Assembly (NCBI RefSeq): GCF_050157905.1
Contig: NZ_JBKIWZ010000001.1
Coordinates: forward strand, 3,286,001-3,350,000
Length of the DNA stretch: 64,000 nt
Source of the DNA: Pantoea sp050157905
GTDB lineage: Bacteria; Pseudomonadota; Gammaproteobacteria; Enterobacterales; Enterobacteriaceae
Direction of reading: 5' to 3'
The notes under the pieces were generated by a model. That model ran no database searches and was not told the origin of the DNA. It saw only the letters and a program-made list of their open reading frames with translations. A program made the position numbers and the translations under genes. This document shows, one piece after another, positions 43,539 through 51,444 of the stretch (positions are counted from its first letter, which is position 1; every line of letters begins with the position of its first letter).

Positions 43539-45473
43539 TTATGCGATGGCAGGCTTGCCTGACAGCAGATCCAGCACTTCCTGCACGCTGCGGGTGCTCG
43601 CCAGCTTCTCGATCACACTGTCATCATCCAGCGCATTGGTGAGGCTGGTAATGACCTGGATGTGCTCGTTGTTGCGGGCCGCAATGCCAATTACCAGACG
43701 CGCCACATCCTCCGGCTCTTCGCCGAACAGAACGCCTGCCGGATACTGACAGAACACCACACCGGTTTTCAGCACGCGATCTTTGGCTTCCACCGTGCCG
43801 TGCGGCACCGCGATCGACTCACCGAGATAGGTCGGCGTCAGTTTTTCACGCGCCAGCATCGCTTCAACATACTCTGGCTCAACGTAGCCGCCTTTCACCA
43901 GCTGTTCACCGGCAAAACGAATCGCCTGCTCTTTGTTGCTGGCGGTCAGGCCGAGGAAGACGTTATCCGCGCCCAGCTTAAACAGGTGTGCGTTACCGTC
44001 ATCGTAGCTGTCGGCCAGCGTCGTCTTCACCGTTTCGCGATGCGCGTCACTGCGATTAGCTGCCACCAGACGTTCGGTCAGGGTGCTGTAGAGCGCGCTG
44101 TCGAGGAAGTTATTCAGCGAGATATGCTGGGCGTGTGGTGCCTGGCGGATTGCGCGTTCAGTCAGGTCACGATGCGTAATAACCAGATCGACATCACCCG
44201 GCAGGGCGTTAATCGCGGTATTGGTCACCGAGACATTGCTCAGACCGGCATCCTGCACTTTCTTCCGCAGTACGCCTGCGCCCATGGCGCTGGAGCCCAT
44301 ACCGGCATCACAGGCGACGATGATTTTACGCACGTGATGCAGATCCACACTCATGGCGTCGCTGGCGATGGCGGCACCGGGTGCGCTCTGGCCTTTGGAC
44401 TGCGCTTTCATCTCATGCATGCGCTGAGTCGCGGCTTCGATATCATCATCTTCCTTCACTTTGCTGGTTTTCAGCAGGATAGCGGAAACCACGAAAGAGA
44501 CAGCAAAGGCGGCCGCGATAGCGGCGACGTTAGCGAAGTAAGCGCCTTTTGGCGTCATCGCCAGCACCGCCAGGATAGAACCCGGTGAAGCAGGCGAGAC
44601 CAGGCCGCCGTTCAGGACGGTCAGCGTGAAGACGCCAGTCATTCCACCCAGGATCACGGCCAGCAGCAGACGAGGTGCCATCAGTACATAAGGGAAGTAG
44701 ATCTCATGGATACCGCCCAGGAAGTGGATAATGGCTGCACCGCCCGCAGACTGTTTCGCACTACCGCGGCCAAAGAACATGTAGGCCATCAGCACGCCCA
44801 TCCCCGGACCCGGGTTTGCTTCGATCAGGAAGAAGATCGATTTACCCGCTTCACTCGCCTGCTGGATGCCCAGAGGAGAGAAGATACCGTGGTTAATGGC
44901 GTTGTTCAGGAACAGGATTTTCGCCGGTTCCACGAAGATGGAGGTCAGCGGCAGCAGGTTGTTCTGCACCATCAGGTTTACGCCCGCCGCGAGAATGTGC
45001 GACAGACCTTCTACCAGCGGACCAATGGCCAGGAATGCCAGCAGGGCCAGCACCATCCCGATAATACCGGCCGAGAAGTTGTTAACCAGCATCTCGAAGC
45101 CGCTTTTGATTTTGCCGTCAATTGCCCGGTCAAATGACTTAATCGCCCAGCCACCCAGCGGACCGGCAATCATCGCACCCAGGAACATCGGCATATCTGC
45201 ACCGACAATCACACCCATGGTGGTGATAGCGCCGACCACGCCACCGCGATCGCCGCCTACCAGACGTCCGCCGGTGAAACCGATCAGCAGCGGCAGCAGG
45301 TAAGTGATCATCGGGCCGACCAGTTTGGCCAGCGTTTCGTTAGGGAGCCAGCCAGTTGGAATAAACAGTGCGGTGATGATACCCCAGGCGATAAACGCCC
45401 CGATGTTTGGCATCACCATATTACTCAGAAAGCGACCAAAGCTCTGTACTTTGACCTTCACTGATGAGGACAT
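43539..45473 (-). CDS. mtlA: PTS mannitol transporter subunit IICBA
   Basis: 644 residues from MSSSVKVKVQSFGRFLSNMV (E. coli 637), with AAGGGGTGGG before the start. IIC membrane domain with GGIHEIYFPYVLM, IIB domain with the phospho-cysteine in IIVACDAGMGSSAMG, and IIA domain with the phospho-histidine in AVPHGTVEAKDRVL. It imports and phosphorylates mannitol. Upstream lies a multi-site CRP array. Confidence 0.98.
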   Translation of the reverse strand: MSSSVKVKVQSFGRFLSNMVMPNIGAFIAWGIITALFIPTGWLPNETLAKLVGPMITYLLPLLIGFTGGRLVGGDRGGVVGAITTMGVIVGADMPMFLGAMIAGPLGGWAIKSFDRAIDGKIKSGFEMLVNNFSAGIIGMVLALLAFLAIGPLVEGLSHILAAGVNLMVQNNLLPLTSIFVEPAKILFLNNAINHGIFSPLGIQQASEAGKSIFFLIEANPGPGMGVLMAYMFFGRGSAKQSAGGAAIIHFLGGIHEIYFPYVLMAPRLLLAVILGGMTGVFTLTVLNGGLVSPASPGSILAVLAMTPKGAYFANVAAIAAAFAVSFVVSAILLKTSKVKEDDDIEAATQRMHEMKAQSKGQSAPGAAIASDAMSVDLHHVRKIIVACDAGMGSSAMGAGVLRKKVQDAGLSNVSVTNTAINALPGDVDLVITHRDLTERAIRQAPHAQHISLNNFLDSALYSTLTERLVAANRSDAHRETVKTTLADSYDDGNAHLFKLGADNVFLGLTASNKEQAIRFAGEQLVKGGYVEPEYVEAMLAREKLTPTYLGESIAVPHGTVEAKDRVLKTGVVFCQYPAGVLFGEEPEDVARLVIGIAARNNEHIQVITSLTNALDDDSVIEKLASTRSVQEVLDLLSGKPAIA

Positions 45474-45615
45474 AAACCCACCCCTTATTGAGACGCGCTG
45501 CAATAGGAGAGCGCGTTTGTTTTTGTTTAGCCACCCCGAGCCGAAGCCGGTGGTATTACTGTATGCACGCGGACTCTATCACGCGAATCTGGCACTGCGT
45601 AGGGCATGGAATTAG

Positions 45616-45792
45616 TGTGATCTATATCACTGAATGAGGGTGTCTTCAGGGGGATTTTGCGTGACTATGATCACATTTTATTGACGCACCACCGCTGTGT
45701 TGCCGTATTTTTAATCAGAAAGACAGATTATCTGTGATGTGTGTCACATCCTGCGGGGTGTGGTTTATTACAGATGTGTGATGTTTATCACA
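45616..45792. promoter_or_regulatory. mtl operon promoter region with four CRP sites
   Basis: Four TGTGA-N6-TCACA-like sites: 45616-45631, 45660-45675, 45733-45748 (perfect) and 45777-45792 (perfect). A weaker half-site TCACA follows near 45822. E. coli mtlA is known for an unusually large set of five CRP sites, so this is the same design. The rest of the 430-base gap to yiaF shows no gene. Confidence 0.85.
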
Positions 45793-45904
45793 AAATATTT
45801 TTGGTCAAAAATGCGCCAGATCACACTTCATTCAGTGGGCCAGAATGGGGAAGAGAAAGGGTGAGGAAACGGGCAGCAGGAGGACCTCTGCCCGTAAAGC
45901 GGAT

Positions 45905-46624
45905 TTACTGCTGAATGCCACCCTGAACAGCCGCCTGGGCCTGCGGCAGTGCCTGAGCGTTGGCAGAAAGCGTGCTCATAAGCGCGTTATACTGCGTGGC
46001 CTGATCCTGGGTCGGGAACTGCACGCCGCCATCGTTGAAGCTGACACGGGAGCCCTGCTGCTGCAGGAAGTCGCCGGTCTGCACCGCACCCTGGCTCAGC
46101 GCCTGCAGTTGGGGCAGCAGTGGGATCAACTGATTGGCGGGCACCGTCACCACTTTGTTGTAGGCGGTATCGTAGACTTTTTTCAGGTCATCCGACTGCT
46201 TCAGTGCCGCTTTGCTGCTGTCTGCCTGCATTTTGGCGCTTTCAATCTGCTGGGTAACAATGACCAGGGCGCTGTTGGCCTGACGCAGTGAGTCGCGACG
46301 GCTGAGGTAATCCTGCGGAACGCGAATCGCAGAAAGCTCATCGACCACCGGGCGCATTCCCTGTTCCACCGCTTTATTCGCCTGCTGTGAAAAGCCATAC
46401 ATAATGGCGTAATCGCTGGCGAAGTTGCCAAAACTCTGTTTCTGGCTTTCGCTCAGGCTGGGAAGATGTTCGCCGCTGCGCATCACGGTATTCTGGAGAA
46501 AGTCGATAAATGCTTTACGCTGGTCGCCTTCTTTGTCACCACATGCGGTGAGCTGCAGTACGATCAGCGCGCCAGCGAGCATAATGCCGCCGCGTGCCAT
46601 AAGGCGTGTAAATCCTGAAGCCAT
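45905..46624 (-). CDS. yiaF: YiaF family lipoprotein (DUF3053)
   Basis: 239 residues from the ATG at 46624 with AGGAG upstream; a 27-codon extension is rejected. Signal sequence with lipobox LTAC (Cys28). The mature part CGDKEGDQRKAFIDFLQNTV and MRSGEHLPSLSESQK match E. coli YiaF; the rest is largely helical. Predicted envelope lipoprotein, function unknown. Confidence 0.88.
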   Translation of the reverse strand: MASGFTRLMARGGIMLAGALIVLQLTACGDKEGDQRKAFIDFLQNTVMRSGEHLPSLSESQKQSFGNFASDYAIMYGFSQQANKAVEQGMRPVVDELSAIRVPQDYLSRRDSLRQANSALVIVTQQIESAKMQADSSKAALKQSDDLKKVYDTAYNKVVTVPANQLIPLLPQLQALSQGAVQTGDFLQQQGSRVSFNDGGVQFPTQDQATQYNALMSTLSANAQALPQAQAAVQGGIQQ

Positions 46625-46836
46625 AGGGTCAACTCCTGTCGGTGATACTGTCTGATGTCCAGGTAGGAATGGCCTAAAGAATAGAACAAACCTGCGCCAC
46701 GGCACAATGTGAAACCACCGGTAAAACAGGTGCTTTCTGAAAGAGGAGTGGCAGAACCCGTTCCGCTGCGTGACGGCGCGCCCTGCGTTGCCTGCTGGCG
46801 TACCGATCTCAGGGCGATGTTTTCATGACGGCGGCC

Positions 46837-48435
46837 CTAAAATACCACAGCCTGGCCATCTTTCCGGCTTTCACTGGCCGCGATGTAGAACCCCTGGGGA
46901 TCGCGCACTATCGCCTGCGCGCCGCCAAAGTTGTAGTTACTCAGCGGATCTTCCAGAACCACGTTATGGCCCATACGGCGCAGGGTACTGAGGGTATTGC
47001 GATCGAGGGTGGATTCAAAGACTACCTCGCGCCCCTGCACCACCCGCCAGCGCGGCGCATCAATCGCAGCCTGGGGATTCTGCCCATGCAGCATAATTCG
47101 CAGCGCCAGCTGAACATGCCCCTGGGCCTGCATCGGGCCGCCCATCACGCCAAATGCCATTAGCGGCTGGCCCTGCTGATCCTGCGCAAAGGCAGGAATA
47201 ATGGTATGGAAGGGACGTTTACCGCCAGCTACCACGTTGGGATGGGCCGGATCGCATGAGAAACCTGCACCACGATTCTGCAGACTGATGCCGGTACCGG
47301 GAACGACCACGCCGGAGCCAAAGCCCATATAGTTGGACTGAATAAACGACACCATCATGCCCTTGCTGTCACCGGCGGCCACGTAGACGGTGCCGCTTTG
47401 CTGCGGTGAACCAAAGCGGAAATCGCCTGCTTTGTCAGGATCGATTAAAGCGGCCCGCTGGCGCAGATAGTCCTGGCTCAGCAACAGTGCTGCCGGAAAT
47501 TCCAGGTGGTCTTCATCGGTGACATAGCGTTCGAGATCGACCAGCGCCAGTTTCATCGCCTCAATGGAGAGGTGCAGCCACTGGGGTGAATCAGGTATAT
47601 AGCGATTGATCTCCCACGCTTCCAGAATGCCCAGCGCGATCAGGGTGGCGATGCCCTGACCGTTAGGCGGCAACTCCTGTACCGAGCCGCCAGCAAACGG
47701 ATGCGACAGCAAAGTAACCCAGTCGGCACGATGGTTTTTTAAATCCTCTAGCGTCAGGGCAGCACCATGCTCGCGGGCAAAGGCCGCCATCTTCTCTGCC
47801 AGTGCGCCGCGGTAGAAGCTTTCGCCCTGCGTTTCGGCAATCTCCTGCAGAGTGGCAGCCTGAGCCGGATTGCGAAACAGCTCCCCAGCCCGGGGCGGGC
47901 GGCCGTGTGGCGCAAAGCAGTCACTGAAGCCCGGCTGATCCCGCAGTTTATCGTAGCCACGCTGCCACAGCTGGCTAATCAGTGGCGAAACCGGGAATCC
48001 ATTGCGCGCATAATCGATCGCCGGTTGCGCCAGCGTGGTCAGCGGCAGAGTGCCGAAGCGCTGCGCCAGTGAAACCCATGCCGACACCGCGCCGGGTACG
48101 GTGACAGACTCCCAGCCGGTTTCCGGCATGGTGTCAAACGCGGCGAAGCGGCCGGGATGCCAGGCGGCCGGGGCACGGCCTGACGCATTAAGCCCATGCA
48201 GCTCACTGCCATCCCAGACGATAGCAAACGCATCGCTGCCGATGCCGTTTCCGGTCGGCTCCAGGACGGTGAGGGCGATAGCCGTGGCGATCGCCGCATC
48301 CACCGCATTGCCCCCCTGTTGCAGCATACGCAAGCCTGCCTGCGCCGCCAGCGGCTGTGATGTCGCCACCGCATTGCGTCCCATCATCGGGACGCGATGA
48401 GAAGGGTAGGCGACATTAAAATCTGTTTCACGCAT
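46837..48435 (-). CDS. gamma-glutamyltransferase family protein (YwrD-like)
   Basis: 532 residues from the ATG at 48435 behind AAGGAA; a 39-codon extension is not supported. GRNAVATSQPLAAQAGLRML, QGGNAVDAAIATAIAL and ELPPNGQG mark the large subunit; the self-processing Thr is in QQSGTVYVAAGDSKGMMVSF; PFHTIIPAF and AFGVMGGPMQAQGHVQ mark the small subunit. Unlike the periplasmic Ggt there is no signal peptide, and the usual GTTH...V-x-D is GTVYVAAGD, as in the YwrD-like branch whose substrates (acylases, glutathione or other gamma-glutamyl compounds) vary. It stands alone; no neighbour suggests the substrate. Confidence 0.85.
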   Translation of the reverse strand: MRETDFNVAYPSHRVPMMGRNAVATSQPLAAQAGLRMLQQGGNAVDAAIATAIALTVLEPTGNGIGSDAFAIVWDGSELHGLNASGRAPAAWHPGRFAAFDTMPETGWESVTVPGAVSAWVSLAQRFGTLPLTTLAQPAIDYARNGFPVSPLISQLWQRGYDKLRDQPGFSDCFAPHGRPPRAGELFRNPAQAATLQEIAETQGESFYRGALAEKMAAFAREHGAALTLEDLKNHRADWVTLLSHPFAGGSVQELPPNGQGIATLIALGILEAWEINRYIPDSPQWLHLSIEAMKLALVDLERYVTDEDHLEFPAALLLSQDYLRQRAALIDPDKAGDFRFGSPQQSGTVYVAAGDSKGMMVSFIQSNYMGFGSGVVVPGTGISLQNRGAGFSCDPAHPNVVAGGKRPFHTIIPAFAQDQQGQPLMAFGVMGGPMQAQGHVQLALRIMLHGQNPQAAIDAPRWRVVQGREVVFESTLDRNTLSTLRRMGHNVVLEDPLSNYNFGGAQAIVRDPQGFYIAASESRKDGQAVVF

Positions 48436-49164
48436 CGCTATTCCTTGCCGGGATTGGTTGTGTGGCCTGCCGTCTGCACAACAGTCAGGGTGTGCACTTT
48501 TGTCGCGCATAACGCCAGGCGTGGACGGTATCAACGCACCGGAATGAGGCATCTGCCGTTTCTTAAAGGTTGCTGCTCAATAATCTGCTGAAAAAACAGC
48601 ACTCAGAATAACGGATTTTCCCGCACTGCACCGTGAGCCGACGCGCGGCAACGCTGAAGCTCCTGCCAGGATTATTCTTATTTTAATTAGAATGATGAAT
48701 ATAAGTGTTCAGGAAGTAAGCCGCTGGCGTATATTTTGCACTCACTACCTGCAGAGGTGCAGCACCTCACAGAAATGAGAAGATGCCGGTAAAAAATTTG
48801 AGGGCATCCGCATAAATCGCAAACACACATTGATTTTTTTGCCCGCTATGAGGGTGAAAAAATCAGCTGCCTCAGCAGGTTAGAGGCGCTGGGATTTTTC
48901 CAGCAAACCTTAGTTAAAAAAATAATTATAAATTGCGCAGCAAATCGTCAGGTCTCTATCCATACTTAGTCTCCCGGCATTTGTTGCATTGACCTGACAA
49001 CTTTTAGAAATGCACCGCAGGCTGTGTCCCGTAATGGTTTCTCTCATAACAAAAACAAACCCTTGCGGGATCCAGCCTGGAACAGGCCCGGTTTCAGAGT
49101 CCTGACTTCAGGCTCGTACCTCTCTACTTTCACGTGCTTCATAGTGAGTTTTAAGGAGTTCTCT
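48436..49164. other. long intergenic region upstream of yiaG with clustered inverted repeats
   Basis: About 730 bases without a convincing gene. It holds a 15-base palindrome GAGGTGCaGCACCTC (48754-48768), GATGCC/GGCATC (48782-48808), TGATTTTTT/AAAAAATCA (48831-48865) and GCTGG/CCAGC (48889-48905). The stretch 48675-48960 is AT-rich. It could be a structured leader of yiaG or an uncharted small RNA (inference). Confidence 0.45.
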
Positions 49165-49461
49165 ATGGAATTAAAAGACCCGATGTTTGAATTGCTCAGC
49201 AGCCTTGAGCAGATTGTTTTGACACGTGATGATCGCGCCGCCGAGTTACTCATTCAGCGCCAGCAACCCGCCCAGCCAGAACCGCAGCGTCTGCGTGAAA
49301 TGACCGGCATGCAGGTTGATGAATTTGCAAAAGTAATGGGCGTGAGCGTTTCTTCCGTGAAGAGCTGGGAAGCCCGCCGTACCCGTCCTTCGGCGACGGC
49401 GCAGAAACTGATGAAATTGTTACATGCCAATCCTTATCTGGGACGGCAGTTGCTTGACTGA
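49165..49461 (+). CDS. yiaG: HTH-type regulator YiaG
   Basis: 98 residues from MELKDPMFELLSSLEQIVL, with AAGGAG five bases before; 47 in-frame upstream codons are rejected. The C-terminal half is a Cro/C1-like HTH (MTGMQVDEFAKVMGVSVSSV, KSWEARRTRPS). It resembles HigA/NadS antitoxins but matches E. coli YiaG (96 residues), which has no toxin partner; none is seen here. Followed by a strong terminator. Confidence 0.88.
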   Translation: MELKDPMFELLSSLEQIVLTRDDRAAELLIQRQQPAQPEPQRLREMTGMQVDEFAKVMGVSVSSVKSWEARRTRPSATAQKLMKLLHANPYLGRQLLD

Positions 49462-49476
49462 TCAGATATCAGGAAT

Positions 49477-49501
49477 AAACCCGCCGCTGGCGGGTTTTTT
49501 T
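49477..49501 (+). terminator. yiaG terminator
   Basis: Stem AAACCCGCC/GGCGGGTTT, three-base loop, T-run; also close to the 3' end of the convergent HD gene. Confidence 0.9.
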
Positions 49502-49508
49502 ATGGGCG

Positions 49509-50096
49509 TCAGGCGCTGTATTTCGCCGCCTGTCGGGTAAACCAGCTCTCCGGCACGCTGTAGGGCGGCTCCCGCAGCTGGGCCAGCCCGCTTTCGATAA
49601 TCGTCGAAGCCTGCTGCCATAGCTGCGCATCACCCTGTTTCAGTAAGGCGATCTGAATCTGTTTTTCTACCAGGTAAATCCGCGCAAAATCGGGATCGAA
49701 ACGGACAATCGCGCGGGTGTTATCGATGATGTCCGCCAGTTTAATGGTCTGTGCCTCCGGACTGGCGCTGGCCGTGTGGCGGAAGTGTGCCACTTTGCGG
49801 GCGGCGCGGTTCTTTGCGTTGGCGGGGGCGCTGTCGGTCAGCATTTCCACCAGGCTGGCCACACGCTGACCAAAATGCGCTTCGATATCCTGTTGCGTCG
49901 TGGCGGTATCCTCCACCGTGTCGTGCAGCCAGGCCGCCGCTAAGAGCGCCTCGTCGTGACTGACGCTGCGCACCAGCTCTGCGACCGCAGCCGGATGAAC
50001 GATGTATGGCTCATCAGTATATTTGCGGCGCTGACCGGCTCCGGCATGTGCCTCGGTGGCAAAGCGACGAGCCTGTTCTTCCAGTGAATCCTGCAT
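49509..50096 (-). CDS. HD-domain phosphohydrolase (SpoT/MESH1-like)
   Basis: 195 residues from the ATG at 50096. HD motifs: YIVHPAAVAELV, AAWLHDTVEDT and KLADIIDNTRAI, the pattern of small single-domain (p)ppGpp-hydrolase-like or nucleotide phosphohydrolases. Cytoplasmic and metal-dependent. It is divergent from ohrR with only 63 bases between starts. Whether it acts on ppGpp cannot be told from the sequence. Confidence 0.75.
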   Translation of the reverse strand: MQDSLEEQARRFATEAHAGAGQRRKYTDEPYIVHPAAVAELVRSVSHDEALLAAAWLHDTVEDTATTQQDIEAHFGQRVASLVEMLTDSAPANAKNRAARKVAHFRHTASASPEAQTIKLADIIDNTRAIVRFDPDFARIYLVEKQIQIALLKQGDAQLWQQASTIIESGLAQLREPPYSVPESWFTRQAAKYSA

Positions 50097-50134
50097 GCTT
50101 TTACCCCCTGGCAAAAAGTTTGCTTGCAATTATC

Positions 50135-50144
50135 TAGCGCGCTA
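50135..50144. promoter_or_regulatory. palindrome between HD gene and ohrR, possible OhrR operator
   Basis: TAGCGCGCTA, a perfect ten-base palindrome inside TTGCAATTATC...ATCTATATT, in the 63-base divergent gap. A related arrangement (TTGCA...ATTTA...CGC) can be read on the minus strand just before ohr (about 50673-50705), so both may bind OhrR. Confidence 0.4.
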
Positions 50145-50159
50145 TCTATATTCATGATT

Positions 50160-50624
50160 ATGAACAGTGATCAAGATGACAAAAAAGTGAAACCGATGCC
50201 ACTGTTGGTCGACCAGCAGCTCTGCTTTGCGCTTTATTCTGCCAACCTGGCGATGAGTAAAGTTTACCGCCAGCTGCTGAGCCAGCTCGATATTACCTAT
50301 CCGCAATATCTGGTGATGCTGGTGCTGTGGCAGAAAGATGACATCACGGTCTCGGAGATTGGCGAGCAGCTCTTTTTAGACTCGGCCACATTAACGCCTT
50401 TGCTGAAGCGGCTGGAAAGCGCAGGGCTGATTAACCGGCAGCGCACCCGTCAGGATGAGCGGCAGGTTGCAGTAACCCTGACCGAGGCTGGCCGGGCGTT
50501 GCGCGCCAGGGCCGAGACGATTCCTGACGCCATAAAATGTGCCACGGCCTGTGAAGATGAGGCCCTGCTGGCCCTGAAACTACAACTGGACGGGTTGCGC
50601 GATAACCTGAATCAGTCCCGATAG
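50160..50624 (+). CDS. ohrR: MarR-family organic peroxide sensor OhrR
   Basis: 154 residues from ATG 50160; other ATGs in frame at 50154 and at the later MPLL. LVDQQLCFALYSANLAMSKV carries the peroxide-sensing Cys of OhrR, followed by ITYPQYLVMLVLWQ and the winged helix ITVSEIGEQLFLDSATLTPL, LKRLE. OhrR represses ohr until organic hydroperoxides oxidise that Cys. Placed just ahead of ohr on the same strand. Confidence 0.9.
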   Translation: MNSDQDDKKVKPMPLLVDQQLCFALYSANLAMSKVYRQLLSQLDITYPQYLVMLVLWQKDDITVSEIGEQLFLDSATLTPLLKRLESAGLINRQRTRQDERQVAVTLTEAGRALRARAETIPDAIKCATACEDEALLALKLQLDGLRDNLNQSR

Positions 50625-50719
50625 AAATTGCTGTTGGGTGCGCCGCACCCACTGAACCTCACCGCCCGTTCACGACTAAATAAGTAGCGGGCGATTAAAT
50701 AGTGCAACGGAGAAATGTC

Positions 50720-51148
50720 ATGTCTTTAGAACAAGTGGTTTACCGCGCCAAAGCCAAAGCAACCGGTGGTCGTGATGGTCGTGCAACCTCTTCTGATGGT
50801 GTGCTGGATGTGAAACTGGGTGTGCCAAAAGAGATGGGCGGTGCCGGCGGCGAAGTGACTAACCCTGAGCAGCTGTTTGCGGCAGGTTACTCCGCCTGCT
50901 TCATCGGTGCGATGAAATTTGTCGCCGGCCGCGACAAAATCACCATGCCGAAAGAGGCGTGGATCGAAGGTGAAGTCGGTATCGGTCCTATTCCCAACGG
51001 TTTTGGCATCGAAGCGACCCTGAACATTCATCTGCCTGGCATGGATGAAGCCGAAGCGCAGAAGCTGGTGGATGCGGCACACATCGTCTGCCCTTACTCA
51101 AACGCGACCCGCAACAACATTGACGTCACGCTGAATATCATCTGCTAA
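50720..51148 (+). CDS. ohr: organic hydroperoxide resistance protein Ohr
   Basis: 142 residues from MSLEQVVYRAKAKATGGRDG, with CGGAG upstream. The two catalytic Cys are in GYSACFIGAMK and HIVCPYSNATR of the OsmC/Ohr fold; the family Arg and Glu are kept. It reduces organic peroxides with lipoylated partners. Followed by a hairpin terminator. Confidence 0.95.
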   Translation: MSLEQVVYRAKAKATGGRDGRATSSDGVLDVKLGVPKEMGGAGGEVTNPEQLFAAGYSACFIGAMKFVAGRDKITMPKEAWIEGEVGIGPIPNGFGIEATLNIHLPGMDEAEAQKLVDAAHIVCPYSNATRNNIDVTLNIIC

Positions 51149-51155
51149 GCGTGCT

Positions 51156-51185
51156 GCGGGCCTGATATACAGGCCCGCTTCTTTT
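51156..51185 (+). terminator. ohr terminator
   Basis: Stem GCGGGCCTG/CAGGCCCGC, loop ATATA, then TTCTTTTC. Confidence 0.75.
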
Positions 51186-51444
51186 CTGCTGCGCGCCGCG
51201 GCAATTTCGTCGCCCGCCCCCCTCGTTGTATAAAAAAGGCGCTAATCGGGTCATCGGTGATTATTTTCTGGCCTGATGAAGGCGGCCATGCTTTACTGAG
51301 CCACCTCGCGTTACAGCCTGTTAGCCCGTTCAGAATTTTCCTTCATCTTTGTCCGGTCCGCTTATTCGGCGAACTCTGTCGCGTTTCGGTAGTCACATAA
51401 CAAGATTTGGTCAAGCGCTTCACTCCGGAGAAACACCTTTTTTC

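Noticed and set aside
49165..49461. Toxin-antitoxin module with YiaG as antitoxin
   Set aside because: The HTH resembles HigA-type antitoxins, but no small toxin gene lies next to it and the protein matches stand-alone YiaG.
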